Below are positions 8,679-18,630 of a stretch of DNA of 64,000 nt, in pieces. The stretch covers positions 1 to 64,000 of the forward strand of contig JAMDCQ010000015.1 in NCBI GenBank assembly GCA_023488905.1, written 5' to 3'. Within the stretch, counting starts at the first letter, position 1; each line of letters begins with the position of its first letter. Source of the DNA: Candidatus Bathyarchaeota archaeon. Lineage in GTDB: Archaea > Thermoproteota > Bathyarchaeia > Bathyarchaeales > Bathycorpusculaceae. The translations under genes were made by a program, and so were the position numbers. The notes under the pieces were generated by a model that worked only from the letters and a program-made list of their open reading frames with translations, was not told the origin of the DNA and did not search any database.

Positions 8679-8745
8679 CGTATAGCTTGGATTAAGGTAC
8701 AAACGTGGAGGCATGTGATTCTGGATTCAAATCCTAGCGGCCCCA
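8679..8745 (+). pseudogene. Decayed partial copy of tRNA-Pro
   Basis: Aligns along its length with the tRNA-Pro at 7765. Shared blocks include TAGC-TTGGATTA, GGTAC, TTCAAATCC and the 3' end AGCGGCCCCA. The 5' acceptor strand is absent, the anticodon arm no longer pairs and CCA is not encoded. The surviving 3' half is what is duplicated when an integrase inserts DNA into a tRNA gene, so this may be an old attachment site. Confidence 0.75.
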
Positions 8746-8876
8746 CTATCAAAGACACCTATTGGTTGTGACCTTCTTTACGATTGAATGGTTGTTCATA
8801 CAATTGGTTTGTGCCTTTTGATTGTGGAGTGGATTTCAACAAAATTTGATCAACTTGATTTGTTAAACCTGGGGTT

Positions 8877-8897
8877 AACTTTGGTTTAACCAAAGTT
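8877..8897. promoter_or_regulatory. 21-bp perfect palindrome in the promoter of the chelatase/corrinoid operon
   Basis: Arms AACTTTGGTT and AACCAAAGTT are separated by a single T. The right arm overlaps the probable BRE/TATA region (CCAAAGTTTATTA), about 50 bases before the TTG start of the chelatase gene. The position suggests a repressor that blocks basal factor binding. Since the operon handles corrinoids and metal insertion, the effector may be a corrinoid or metal; that is inference. Confidence 0.6.
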
Positions 8898-8945
8898 TAT
8901 TAGGTCTTTTGTTGGATAATCCAACCAAGCGAGGAGTCACAAAAA

Positions 8946-10949
8946 TTGGGCAACAAAACCATCTACCCCTTCAGCGCTATAGTCGGCCAAGAAAAAATGA
9001 AAACCGCCCTAATCCTAAACGTCATCAACCCAAAAATCGGTGGCGTCCTCCTCAGAGGCGAAAAAGGAACCGGCAAATCCCTAACAGTACGTGCCATAGC
9101 AAACCTCCTCCCAGAAGTAGACACCATCGCTGATTGCCCATTCCACTGCGACCCCACCCATCCAAAAGACACATGCGGCGCCTGCAACGCCAAAATGGCA
9201 AGAGGCGAAAATTTCTCAGTCGCTAAACGCCCAGTAACAGTTGTGGAGTTGCCCGTCGGAGCCACCGAAGACCGCCTCGTAGGAACAATCGACATAGAAA
9301 AAGCCATAAAAACAGGAGAAAAACACTTCGACCCCGGCATCCTAGCCCAAGCAAACCACAACCTCCTCTACATTGACGAAGTTAACCTCCTCGACGATCA
9401 CCTCGTAGATGTCTTGCTGGATGCAGCGGCGATGGGGGTAAACTACGTTGAGCGTGAAGGTGTCTCTTTTAGTCATCCATCCCAGTTCGTTTTGATTGGA
9501 ACGATGAATCCTGAAGAAGGCGAACTTCGACCACAATTGTTAGACCGTTTTGCGCTCTCTGTCGAAGTTAAAGGCATACCCTACAAGGGAGCTAGGGCTG
9601 AAATTGTTCGGCGGCGTATTGCCTTTGAAAGCGACCCTGCTTCTTTTGTTGCCACTCAGTTCGATAACCAGGAGCAAATGCGCCACAAGATCATCTCCGC
9701 CACCATGCTTTTGCCCGAGGTAAAATTGAGTGACCAACTCCTTGATCTCATAACACAAATCTGCACTGACTTCGCTGTTGATGGGCACCGTGCAGATATT
9801 GCTATGTATAAGACTGCCTGCACCATTGCAGCTTTCAAGGGGCGAACTGATGTTACCGAAGAAGACATCAAAGAAGCCGCCGAGTTTGTCCTTCCGCATC
9901 GTCAGCGAAGGCAGCCTTTTGAAGAACCCAAAATGGAACAGCAGCAAGTCAATGAAAGTATCGACAAATGGAACAAGAATCAGCAGACTCAACCTCAGGA
10001 AAACGACAGCTCCCCTGAACCCGATGACTCACCAAATGAACAACAGGAGCCAACAAAGGAACAGGTCTTTCAAGCTGATTCACCCTACGCCGTTAAACCC
10101 TTAGCTGCACCTGTTCTAGACGAAATCGAGCGGAAAGGCTCAGGAAGAAGGTCAAAAACACTCAGCGATTCAAAAAAGGGCCGCTATGTAGCCAGCATGA
10201 TTCCTAAGGGAAAAGTTGCTGATTTGGCTTTTGACGCAACTCTACGCGCAGCTGCACCTTTTCAGAAACGACGAAGAGAGGAATCAAATGATCAGCAAAT
10301 GGCCCTTTTGATTGAACGTAGTGATTTGCGTGAAAAAGTCAGGGAAACAAAAATGGGTAATTTGATCCTGTTTGTGGTTGATGCCAGTGGCTCAATGGCG
10401 GCAGAAGAAAGAATGAGCGCCACAAAAGGTGCCGTTCTTTCTCTTCTGCTAGATGCTTATCAACGGCGAGACCGCGTGGGACTAATTGCGTTTCGCAAAG
10501 ACGCAGCCGAGCTAGTCCTACCACCAACTAACTGTGTAGAGTTAGCACAAAAATACTTGGCCAAACTTCCAACAGGCGGACGGACCCCGCTGGCGCATGG
10601 TCTGAAACTTGGTGTGGACACAATCAAGTTTTGGACCCGAGACGGCAAAGATATTCCCCTACTTGTCTTGGTTTCTGATGGACGGGCAAACGTTAACCTT
10701 AGCGGCGGAGACCCTGTTGAAGAAGCAAAACGGATTGCTCAAAGTATAGCTTCTCAAGGAATCCAGACAATCGCCGTTGACACCGAGAGGGGCTTTTTGA
10801 GTTTTGGTTTGGTGAAGCAGATTTCTGAGGCCGTGGGCGGCAAGTACCTTCGTTTAGAAGAGTTAAGTGCTGCGCCAATTGTGTCGGCTGTTAAGGACAA
10901 CTTGTTTGAGGATCATAGGATTTCATTGGACAATCCTGTTAGGAGGTGA
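8946..10949 (+). CDS. Fused ChlI/ChlD-type chelatase AAA+ motor and VWA subunit
   Basis: The motor of a class I metal chelatase, expected to drive ATP-dependent metal insertion by CobN encoded downstream. Residues about 1-330 form a ChlI-type AAA+ module with Walker A GEKGTGKS (38-45), a CPFHC...CGAC cysteine cluster (64-80) and Walker [11 protein letters not shown] (140-149). A Gln/Glu/Pro-rich linker follows (about 330-400). The C-terminal VWA domain carries the MIDAS motif DASGSM near residue 479. At 667 residues it combines both small subunits in one chain. TTG is preceded by GAGGAG (8931-8936). Its last 4 bases overlap a possible GTG of the next gene. It is the first gene of the operon. 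Confidence 0.92.
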   Translation: MGNKTIYPFSAIVGQEKMKTALILNVINPKIGGVLLRGEKGTGKSLTVRAIANLLPEVDTIADCPFHCDPTHPKDTCGACNAKMARGENFSVAKRPVTVVELPVGATEDRLVGTIDIEKAIKTGEKHFDPGILAQANHNLLYIDEVNLLDDHLVDVLLDAAAMGVNYVEREGVSFSHPSQFVLIGTMNPEEGELRPQLLDRFALSVEVKGIPYKGARAEIVRRRIAFESDPASFVATQFDNQEQMRHKIISATMLLPEVKLSDQLLDLITQICTDFAVDGHRADIAMYKTACTIAAFKGRTDVTEEDIKEAAEFVLPHRQRRQPFEEPKMEQQQVNESIDKWNKNQQTQPQENDSSPEPDDSPNEQQEPTKEQVFQADSPYAVKPLAAPVLDEIERKGSGRRSKTLSDSKKGRYVASMIPKGKVADLAFDATLRAAAPFQKRRREESNDQQMALLIERSDLREKVRETKMGNLILFVVDASGSMAAEERMSATKGAVLSLLLDAYQRRDRVGLIAFRKDAAELVLPPTNCVELAQKYLAKLPTGGRTPLAHGLKLGVDTIKFWTRDGKDIPLLVLVSDGRANVNLSGGDPVEEAKRIAQSIASQGIQTIAVDTERGFLSFGLVKQISEAVGGKYLRLEELSAAPIVSAVKDNLFEDHRISLDNPVRR

Positions 10950-10954
10950 AACCT

Positions 10955-12187
10955 TTGAAGAATACAAAACTTGTAGCAGCAGCTTTCATTATTGGAATCG
11001 TTATAATTGCATCAATCTATGGCGTTTACAGTCTATATGCTTCTCCGTCTGAACCGTCGCCTACTGCCACCCCTACCGTAACTCCAACTACTTCTCCAAC
11101 AGGTACTGAATCACCCACCTCATCACCGACCTCAACAGCAACTACGAAACCGACTACGAAGCCAACAGCATCATCCAATACACAGACTAATCCCACCCCC
11201 ACGCCAGCCCCCACAGAGGTAACAGTTACAGATGGCGCAGGAAACACCATGACAATACCGCTCCCAGTAACCAAAATCGCAGCTCTTGACGGCGGCATAG
11301 CCGAGATTCTATGCGCTATGGGCTGTCAAGATCTAATTGTTGGGCGCACGGACAGCTGCACGATGCCTCCATCAATCCTAAGTGTTAAAACATTTGGGAT
11401 AGATGATTATTCACCAAACGTAGAAGCGCTGATAACCCTTGACCCAGACATAATCTTTGCTAGTTCAATGCTACCATACAACCCAACCTCATATCAACAA
11501 CTCAAAAACGCAGGCATCCCAGTTTACATTATTGACACAACCACACCAGAACCGACAAATCCTTCCAAGTTAACAAAAGATGAACTCTATGCCCTAAGCA
11601 CCCCGATAGATTTCACCTGCGGTTTAATGCAGAACTTTACCAAAATCGTCGGTCACCAAACTGAAGTAGACACATATGTCACATGGGCACAGAACTATAA
11701 CAAAATCGTTAAAGACCGCATATATGCTTTGACCTCCACTCAACAGGTGAAAACATATCTTGAATGGTATGGTTACGGTCGAACCTTTGTCACCCAAAGT
11801 GTATATCAAGCCGGCGGAATCAACATTGCTGAAAACCAAACAGTTTACTCCCCGACACTTAGCACTGAATTTATCGTTGAGCAAAATCCTTCTGCAATAA
11901 TTGTTCTCATCGCCAGTCCTACACATAACATAAATGATTTCATCGCTGCCAAAAACGACGTTCAAAACAGAACGGCGCTTCAAAATGTTGATGCCGTTAA
12001 GTATGGACGGGTCTACGTCTGCGACTTTTACGCCAGAAGCGGTGTACGATGCGTTGTCGGCTACCTCTACTGGGCAAAGTGGCTTCAGCCAAGCCTCTTC
12101 TCAGACATAGACCCAGCAACAGTGAATCAGGAGCTTAATCAAAAGTTTTTCGGAACCCCCATTGCAGGAACGTTTGCGTATCCATGA
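10955..12187 (+). CDS. btuF: BtuF/FepB-like ABC transporter substrate-binding protein
   Basis: Extracellular solute-binding protein of the FecCD/BtuCD importer class. After an N-terminal transmembrane helix (VAAAFIIGIVIIASIYGVYSL) comes a long Thr/Ser/Pro linker of about 65 residues that would tether the domain to the membrane. The binding domain has VTDGAGNTMTIP, ALDGGIAEILCAMG and EALITLDPDIIFAS, typical for this family. GTG at 10946 is possible, but AGGAGGTGA at 10941-10949 is a strong ribosome site for TTG at 10955. It is cotranscribed with the permease by an ATGA overlap. The ligand is inferred as a corrinoid from CbiZ and CobN downstream; an iron or heme-type ligand cannot be excluded. 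Confidence 0.88.
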   Translation: MKNTKLVAAAFIIGIVIIASIYGVYSLYASPSEPSPTATPTVTPTTSPTGTESPTSSPTSTATTKPTTKPTASSNTQTNPTPTPAPTEVTVTDGAGNTMTIPLPVTKIAALDGGIAEILCAMGCQDLIVGRTDSCTMPPSILSVKTFGIDDYSPNVEALITLDPDIIFASSMLPYNPTSYQQLKNAGIPVYIIDTTTPEPTNPSKLTKDELYALSTPIDFTCGLMQNFTKIVGHQTEVDTYVTWAQNYNKIVKDRIYALTSTQQVKTYLEWYGYGRTFVTQSVYQAGGINIAENQTVYSPTLSTEFIVEQNPSAIIVLIASPTHNINDFIAAKNDVQNRTALQNVDAVKYGRVYVCDFYARSGVRCVVGYLYWAKWLQPSLFSDIDPATVNQELNQKFFGTPIAGTFAYP

Positions 12188-13260
12188 CAACCAAAGCTGA
12201 ACTGACAAAACTTTACAATAAAGGCAAGAAGAGAAAGCTTCTTGCAATTTTCTCTGTTTTTATAGCAATAATTATCGTCGTTCTTATTTCGATTAGTTTC
12301 GGTGCGGGTTCTCCTCGCTTACCTGAAGCTCTCCAAGTTATTATTTCAAGGACTTTTCCTTTTTTAAACCTCGACCCGGGGTCTGCTTTAGCTCAGACTA
12401 TAATCTGGGATATACGATTCCCGCGTATCGTACTAGCATTGGTCGCAGGGGCAGGTCTCGCGGCGGCAGGGGTAACCATGCAGGGTGTCCTACGTAATCC
12501 CCTTGTTTCATCTTACATCTTGGGGATTTCTTCAGCTGCGGGTTTTGGTGCTGCGTTAGCTATAGTTTTCGGAATAGGTGTTATTTCCTTTGTTGGCGGA
12601 TACTTGGTTATCGGTAACGCTTTCATGTTCTGTTTGCTTGCCATGATAATTGTTTACTCGATTGCCCGATTAAGGGGGATGTCCTCAGAAACGGTGATCT
12701 TGGCAGGGGTCGCTGTTGGTTTCCTCTTTTCTGCCCTTTTATCTTTGATTCAGTATATATCACCCGATAGTAATGCGGTAACCGCCATCGTTTTCTGGCT
12801 TTTAGGCGGTCTCTACACGGCAACATGGGAAAAAATCCTGATTTGCCTGCCCATCGTGGCGGTGACGATTATTTTGATGATGACCCAATCCTGGAACATC
12901 AACATCATGAGCATGGGCGAAGACGTAGCAAAAAGCTTGGGCGTAAACTCCAAACGCGTCCTAACTGTAAACATGCTTCTAGAAACAATCGCGACCGCCA
13001 GCATCATCGCCTTCACAGGTATCATAGGTTTTGTGGATTTGATTGCTCCCCACATTGCTCGTATGCTGCTTGGCAGTGACCACCGATACCTTATCCCCTG
13101 CAGTATCGGTATGGGTGCCTTGATGCTCCTTGCATCCGACACCGTGGCGCGACTGATAATTATGCCCACAGAGCTTCCAGTGGGGATTTTAACGTCTCTT
13201 TTGGGTGTCCCATTCTTCATTTACCTTTTAGTGAGTAAACGGAGGAGATCATTCGGATGA
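12184..13260 (+). CDS. btuC: BtuC/FecCD-like ABC transporter permease
   Basis: A 358-residue integral membrane permease with about ten hydrophobic helices. The family signatures IRFPRIVLALVAGAGLAAAGVTMQGVLRNPL and GxIGFVDLIAPHIARMLLG are present. It would form the dimeric channel for the substrate delivered by the binding protein. It begins with ATG overlapping the previous TGA and ends overlapping the ATPase start (ATGA), so the three importer genes are translationally coupled. Confidence 0.93.
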   Translation: MTTKAELTKLYNKGKKRKLLAIFSVFIAIIIVVLISISFGAGSPRLPEALQVIISRTFPFLNLDPGSALAQTIIWDIRFPRIVLALVAGAGLAAAGVTMQGVLRNPLVSSYILGISSAAGFGAALAIVFGIGVISFVGGYLVIGNAFMFCLLAMIIVYSIARLRGMSSETVILAGVAVGFLFSALLSLIQYISPDSNAVTAIVFWLLGGLYTATWEKILICLPIVAVTIILMMTQSWNINIMSMGEDVAKSLGVNSKRVLTVNMLLETIATASIIAFTGIIGFVDLIAPHIARMLLGSDHRYLIPCSIGMGALMLLASDTVARLIIMPTELPVGILTSLLGVPFFIYLLVSKRRRSFG

Positions 13261-14078
13261 AACTATGCATAAACAAACTAACCTTTAGTTATGGTCCAAT
13301 CTCAATCCTTAAAGATGTTGAATTCGACGTCGGATTAGGCGAGATGCTGAGCATCGTGGGCCCCAACGGTTCAGGAAAAAGCACCCTGCTAAAATGCATC
13401 AACCGCATCCTCAAAACCAAAAATAACACCGTGCTTGTTGACGATCAAGACACCTGCAAAATGAACCTCAAAGAGCTATCTATGCTTATGGGTTATGTAC
13501 CTCAAAGTTCCTCAAGCACTTTTCCCTTCACCGTTTTCGATGTCGTTTTGATGGGGAGAAAACCCTACATTCACTGGAATATCAGTGAACGCGACAATGA
13601 AATCGTCGCCGATATGCTGGATTACCTTGGGATCGGTCACCTTGGGATGCGCCACTTCAATGAGCTCAGCGGCGGCGAACAACAAAAAGTCATAATTGCA
13701 CGTGCCTTAGCACAGCAGCCTAAACTCATGTTACTCGATGAACCCACCAGCTCACTAGACATTAAACATCAACTTGAAATCCTATGTATGCTCAAGAGTT
13801 TGGCACAGAGCAAAGAACGCTCGGTTATTGTTTCTATGCATGACTTGAATTTGGCAAGCAGGTTCTCTGATCGCATGCTTATGTTAAAAAATGGCTGTAT
13901 ATTTGCACTGGGCACGCCCGAAGAGGTTCTGACTGAAAAAAACATTGAAGCCGTGTATGGCATTAAGGCCAATGTTTCAACCTCATTTGTGGGCAAACCC
14001 CAAGTCACTCCATTAATGAATGAAACCGACTTGTTCTCACACACAAAATTATCGCCTGTCCTTGAGCAAAAACATTAA
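13257..14078 (+). CDS. btuD: BtuD/FepC-like ABC transporter ATPase
   Basis: Cytoplasmic ATPase of the importer, 273 residues. Walker A GPNGSGKST, Q-loop YVPQSS, signature LSGGEQQKV, Walker B LMLLDEPTS and the switch His (SMHDLN) are all intact. It starts four bases before the permease stop. Twelve bases separate it from CobN, so importer and chelatase are on the same transcript. Confidence 0.94.
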   Translation: MKLCINKLTFSYGPISILKDVEFDVGLGEMLSIVGPNGSGKSTLLKCINRILKTKNNTVLVDDQDTCKMNLKELSMLMGYVPQSSSSTFPFTVFDVVLMGRKPYIHWNISERDNEIVADMLDYLGIGHLGMRHFNELSGGEQQKVIIARALAQQPKLMLLDEPTSSLDIKHQLEILCMLKSLAQSKERSVIVSMHDLNLASRFSDRMLMLKNGCIFALGTPEEVLTEKNIEAVYGIKANVSTSFVGKPQVTPLMNETDLFSHTKLSPVLEQKH

Positions 14079-14090
14079 CGAGGAAAATAC

Positions 14091-17000
14091 ATGTCAAAAA
14101 CAAAAATCGCAATCGTAACAACTATCCCAACCGACGCCATACCAGCCATAGCGGCTGCTAAAGCAATAAACGAAAAAACCCCAAACACCATCGAACTTTG
14201 CCTGCGGACAGGCGGAGACTTTCGAGACTTCGGCACATTAGATGAATTCATAAACTTTGCAAAGACCGCTCACATAGTGATTGTGCACTTGATGGGTGAC
14301 CTGCCTGAGTTGGAAAAGCTGGTTGAGGCACTAAAAACCGCAAAAGTACCGCTGATGGTTTCGGCTTCGTTTTTTGGAGCCAAAGACTACAACAAGTATT
14401 CCACGGTGGAACCAGAGGACCGCAAAAAAATCTTTTTCTACCTCAACTATGGCGGGAAAAAGAACTTTGAAAACCTCATGTATTTCCTCGTAAGCCGCTT
14501 TACGGGTGCCAGCTTTGTTTTTGAGGAACCGGCCACGCCGCTCTGGGAAGGGATTTACCACCCAGATTTTGACTACATTCCCACACTTGCAGAGTATCTA
14601 GAAAAGAAAGTTGACGCTAAACGGTTAACTGTGGGGTTATGGTTCCATCAAAGCCACTGGCAAGGAGGCAACACAAGCTTCGTTGACAGTACCATCCGAG
14701 AAATTGAAGCTCAAGGCGCAAACGTGCTGCCCGTGTTTTTCAGCGGCTCAAAAAACCAGAAACTTGGCATTAACGGGTTAGAATGGGTGATTGACAATTA
14801 CTTCCTAAAAGAGGGCAAACCCTTAGTTGACGTTGTCGTTAGCTTGTTTTCTTTCTCTTTTACAACTTGCCTCTCAGGAGCAGACGCTTCAACAATCCTC
14901 AAAAAACTCAACGTTCCTATAATCAAAGCCATCCTCACCTGTAACACCGCCGAAGAATGGCGAGACTCAATTCAGGGCTTAAGCATCATGGATATACCCC
15001 CAAACATCGCTATGCCCGAATTCGACGGCGCCCTGATAACCGTGCCGATTGCCGCTATGGACTTCTGCCAAATCAACCCCGCCACAGGAACGCGGCTAAT
15101 AAAGTATGAACCTATCACTGAACGAACCCAAAAACTGATTAGTTTAGCAGTTAACTGGGGCAAACTACGACGCATTACAAACAGCGAAAAGAAAGTAGTT
15201 ATAATCTTCCACAACTATCCACCCCGAAACGACACAATTGGTCACGCGTTTGGGCTTGACTCCTCTGCCTCCGTCATGAACATTTTGGGCGCATTAAAGA
15301 AAGACGGTTACACGCTTGAATCTATGCCTGAAAGCAGCCAGAAACTAATGGACACCATAATCAACGGCTTAACAAACGACCGCCGATGGGCAAGCCCCCA
15401 AGAACTCTCAGACCGCGCTCTAGCTAAAATCTCAAGCGAACACTACGCGAAATGGTTCGATGAGTTGCCCTTGGATGTCTCAGATAAAATGGATAAAGAC
15501 TGGGGGCTACATCCAGGCAAACTTTTCGTCTTCAACGGCAAATTGCTGGTTGCTGGAATAATCAACGGTAACGTCTTCATTGGGATGCAGCCGCCACGCG
15601 GGTTCATGGAAACCTCTTCTTCGAGCCTCTATCACAGCCCAGACATATCCATGCCGCATCATTACCACGCATACTACCGCTGGATACGCGACGTATTCAA
15701 AGCCAACGTAATCATGCACATTGGCACGCATGGCACGCAGGAGTGGTTGCCCGGTAAATCTGTGGGTTTATCACGCAGCTGCCAATCCGACATCACCATC
15801 GCAGACATGCCAAATATCTACCCCTATGTCCAAACTAACCCTGGGGAGGGTACCCAAGCTAAACGCAGAGGATACTGCTGTATTATCGAGTATTTGGTTC
15901 CAGCCATGCATAACGCTGACTCATATGAGGAATTAGCAAAACTCGAAGTTCAACTGCAAGAGTATTATCACGCTAAAGGCGTTGACCGAGAGAAACTTCC
16001 AGTTTTGCAGAAGTTGATATGGGAAAACGTGGTTCAAGCAAAACTCGACCAAGACTTAGCAGTAACCCAAGAAACAGCCTTCGCCGATTTCGACGCCTTC
16101 TTAGAGCGTCTTCACGCCTACATCAACGAGTTATCTGATGCTCAAATTCGTGACGGCCTCCACATTTTAGGCGAGGCACCCACTGATCTGCGGTTGGATG
16201 AATTCTTAGTCACGTTAACACGGTTAAGCAACGGCTCTGTGCCTTCGCTAAGGGAGTCCCTTGCTGAACTGAAGGGCTACGACTTTGAAGACTTGCTTGC
16301 GCATAGAGGTAAACTTAACAGCGACGGCAAAACCAACGGCGACAGACTCAACGAACTAAATGCGCTATCTCTTCAGCTTATCCAGAAGCTTCACGCTGAA
16401 AACTTTAACACACAAAACATCCAAAAAATCATCTTTGACGTTCTCGGCAAAGACAGCTTCAAAGTCCACAAATGCCTCTCATACATCGGAGTCTTTTTGG
16501 TTCCTGCTTTAAACGCAACTGCCGACGAATTAACAAACACTGTCTCCGCTTCTTCAGCCCGCTACATACCGCCTGGACCATCGGGTTCAGTAACACGGGG
16601 CATGGCAGATATCTTGCCGACAGGCAGAAACTTTTACTCCGTAGACCCACGGGCAGTTCCCACCCCTGCATCTTGGGCGGTCGGTGTTGCCTTAGGAAAC
16701 GCTTTGATTGAACGTTACCAAAAAGAAGAAGGGAAATACCCCGAGAATGTCGGCATCGTTATCTGGGCAACTGATACCATGAAAACCAAAGGCGACGACA
16801 TAGCAGAAATCCTCTACTTAATGGGCACAAAACCCGTCTGGGAAGGCTCCAGCGGCCGCGTTGTCGGAGTTGAAGTCATCCCACTTGAAACGTTAAAGCG
16901 CCCCCGTATCGACGTGACTGTTCGCATAAGCGGGCTTTTCCGCGATACTTTCCCCAATGTTGTTCACCTCCTTGACGATGCTGTTGCGTTGGTTGCGAGC

Positions 17001-17861
17001 CTAAAAGAGCCATCTGAACAGAACTTCATAGCAAAACATGTAGAGAGCGAAGTTAACGAACGCGCCGCGGAAGATATTGACCCAACTAAGCTGCGAGAAG
17101 AAGCTTGCTACCGAATTTTCGGTGACCGCCCTGGCGCTTACGGCTGCGGTGTCAGCGAAGCCATAGACTCCAAGAATTGGAAGGAACAAAAAGACCTAAG
17201 CGACATCTACGTCAATTGGGGAAGCTACGCTTACACCCGCAAAACTTACGGTCGCCAAGTTCCCAAGGAGTTTGAGCGTCGATTAAGCAAAATTAACATC
17301 ACCGTAAAAAACCAAGATTCACGCGAGTACGACATCTTAGACGGAGACGACTGGTACGACGCCCACGGCGGCATGATTAACGCAGTAAAAGTCATCGGTG
17401 GAAAAGCTCCCCGCTCCTACTGCGGCGATAGCTCTGACCCCAAACGAGTCAAGGTTAGAAGCACCGCCGAGGAAACCTGCCACGTTTTCCGTTCGCGGCT
17501 CCTTAACCCCAAATACATTGAAAGCATGAAACGGCATGGCTACCAAGGTGCAGCTGACCTGTCCAGAACAGTGGATTTTGTCTTCGGCTGGGACGCCACC
17601 GTTGAAGTCGTCGAGGACTGGATGTATGAGGATTTGGCTAAAAAATACGTCCTAGACAAAGCAATGCAAGAGTGGCTCAAAGATGTAAACCCTCATGCCC
17701 TTCAGAACATGGTGGAGCGACTTTTGGAGGCTATCGAACGAGGCATGTGGCAGGCTTCTCAGGAAATGAAAAATGAGCTTCAGAAGCTCTACCTAAACGT
17801 GGAAGGCTTACTTGAAGATGCAAACGAAAAAATAAACACACCGAAGGAGAAGAAACAATGA
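14091..17861 (+). CDS. cobN: CobN/BchH-type large chelatase subunit
   Basis: The porphyrin- or corrin-binding subunit of a metal chelatase, 1256 residues, near the usual family length. The diagnostic core HIGTHGTQEWLPGKSVGLS lies near residue 543, followed by family segments such as PPGPSGSVTRGMADILPTGRNFYSVDP and GVVIWATDTMKTKGDD-like sequence. In the cobalt pathway CobN inserts Co into a corrin ring with CobS/CobT; archaea commonly use ChlI/ChlD-type partners instead, which fits the fused motor upstream. The metal (Co, Ni or Mg) is not decided by the sequence. It overlaps CbiZ by 4 bases. Confidence 0.93.
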   Translation: MSKTKIAIVTTIPTDAIPAIAAAKAINEKTPNTIELCLRTGGDFRDFGTLDEFINFAKTAHIVIVHLMGDLPELEKLVEALKTAKVPLMVSASFFGAKDYNKYSTVEPEDRKKIFFYLNYGGKKNFENLMYFLVSRFTGASFVFEEPATPLWEGIYHPDFDYIPTLAEYLEKKVDAKRLTVGLWFHQSHWQGGNTSFVDSTIREIEAQGANVLPVFFSGSKNQKLGINGLEWVIDNYFLKEGKPLVDVVVSLFSFSFTTCLSGADASTILKKLNVPIIKAILTCNTAEEWRDSIQGLSIMDIPPNIAMPEFDGALITVPIAAMDFCQINPATGTRLIKYEPITERTQKLISLAVNWGKLRRITNSEKKVVIIFHNYPPRNDTIGHAFGLDSSASVMNILGALKKDGYTLESMPESSQKLMDTIINGLTNDRRWASPQELSDRALAKISSEHYAKWFDELPLDVSDKMDKDWGLHPGKLFVFNGKLLVAGIINGNVFIGMQPPRGFMETSSSSLYHSPDISMPHHYHAYYRWIRDVFKANVIMHIGTHGTQEWLPGKSVGLSRSCQSDITIADMPNIYPYVQTNPGEGTQAKRRGYCCIIEYLVPAMHNADSYEELAKLEVQLQEYYHAKGVDREKLPVLQKLIWENVVQAKLDQDLAVTQETAFADFDAFLERLHAYINELSDAQIRDGLHILGEAPTDLRLDEFLVTLTRLSNGSVPSLRESLAELKGYDFEDLLAHRGKLNSDGKTNGDRLNELNALSLQLIQKLHAENFNTQNIQKIIFDVLGKDSFKVHKCLSYIGVFLVPALNATADELTNTVSASSARYIPPGPSGSVTRGMADILPTGRNFYSVDPRAVPTPASWAVGVALGNALIERYQKEEGKYPENVGIVIWATDTMKTKGDDIAEILYLMGTKPVWEGSSGRVVGVEVIPLETLKRPRIDVTVRISGLFRDTFPNVVHLLDDAVALVASLKEPSEQNFIAKHVESEVNERAAEDIDPTKLREEACYRIFGDRPGAYGCGVSEAIDSKNWKEQKDLSDIYVNWGSYAYTRKTYGRQVPKEFERRLSKINITVKNQDSREYDILDGDDWYDAHGGMINAVKVIGGKAPRSYCGDSSDPKRVKVRSTAEETCHVFRSRLLNPKYIESMKRHGYQGAADLSRTVDFVFGWDATVEVVEDWMYEDLAKKYVLDKAMQEWLKDVNPHALQNMVERLLEAIERGMWQASQEMKNELQKLYLNVEGLLEDANEKINTPKEKKQ

Positions 17862-18625
17862 TACAAGCTGTAACAAAATTTAAAGAAAACAAGTTGAACC
17901 TAAAATTAAAAGAAGTTAATGCAAGAGTAGTTTACCACAAATACGAAGGCATACAACTCAACACTACCCTTGTCTCGTTTAGCGAAAAAAGACGAGTGCT
18001 CTCAACATTAGAAGGAATCAAACACGTAAACAACGTTGCCAATGTGTTTGTCCCAGATCCGCTATCTGGTAACATAATGACGCTGCAGAAGTATGCCCAA
18101 TTTGTGAAGCGCCTACCTGCCACCTTGGGTCTTCGTCTCAGTAATCTCACTTTCATGAGTACCGCTGTTAACATGGAAAAAGTAGCATTCTGCGAAAAAT
18201 CATATGAAGACTTCCATGTCTGTTGCATAGCGACAGGTGGCGCTAGAAATAATGCCCTGCGTATGGGGTTCGATGAAGGTCCATGGGTTGAGAAGAAAAC
18301 TGGTTTTCAGCCTAAACTTGGAACAATCAATATTATTCTTTTGACTAATGTCTCTTTGACTTGGGGTGCCATGGCTAGAGCTATAATGACGACAACCGAA
18401 GCCAAAACAGCCGCACTTCAAGATTTAGATTACCGAAGCACTCCTTCGCCTCAAATTCAGGCAACAGGCACAGGAACAGACAACATGATCGTAGTCTCCG
18501 GCGTAAACCCCAACATAGTCATCAGTCACACTGGTGGACACACAAAAATGGGCGAATTAATCGGTTTCACGGCAAAACAGGCCGTAACAGAAGCCCTAAA
18601 GAAACATGACAATCCAGAGGAGTAA
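17858..18625 (+). CDS. cbiZ: CbiZ-family adenosylcobinamide amidohydrolase
   Basis: In archaea CbiZ removes the aminopropanol arm of adenosylcobinamide to give adenosylcobyric acid, allowing imported corrinoids to re-enter the biosynthetic route. The 255-residue protein has the family motifs CIATGGARNNALRMG and ATGTGTDNM (near residue 202) and a conserved HTGGHTKMGELIG C-terminal segment. The ATG overlaps the CobN stop. Its place between importer and chelatase is the main reason to call this a corrinoid operon. Confidence 0.88.
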   Translation: MIQAVTKFKENKLNLKLKEVNARVVYHKYEGIQLNTTLVSFSEKRRVLSTLEGIKHVNNVANVFVPDPLSGNIMTLQKYAQFVKRLPATLGLRLSNLTFMSTAVNMEKVAFCEKSYEDFHVCCIATGGARNNALRMGFDEGPWVEKKTGFQPKLGTINIILLTNVSLTWGAMARAIMTTTEAKTAALQDLDYRSTPSPQIQATGTGTDNMIVVSGVNPNIVISHTGGHTKMGELIGFTAKQAVTEALKKHDNPEE

Positions 18626-18630
18626 TAGCC

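Noticed and set aside
8877..8945. Cobalamin riboswitch upstream of the corrinoid operon
   Set aside because: Only about 50-70 bases with a palindrome; no room or sequence for a cobalamin riboswitch.
17001..17546. Antisense ORFs inside cobN
   Set aside because: Shadow frames of a well-conserved gene.
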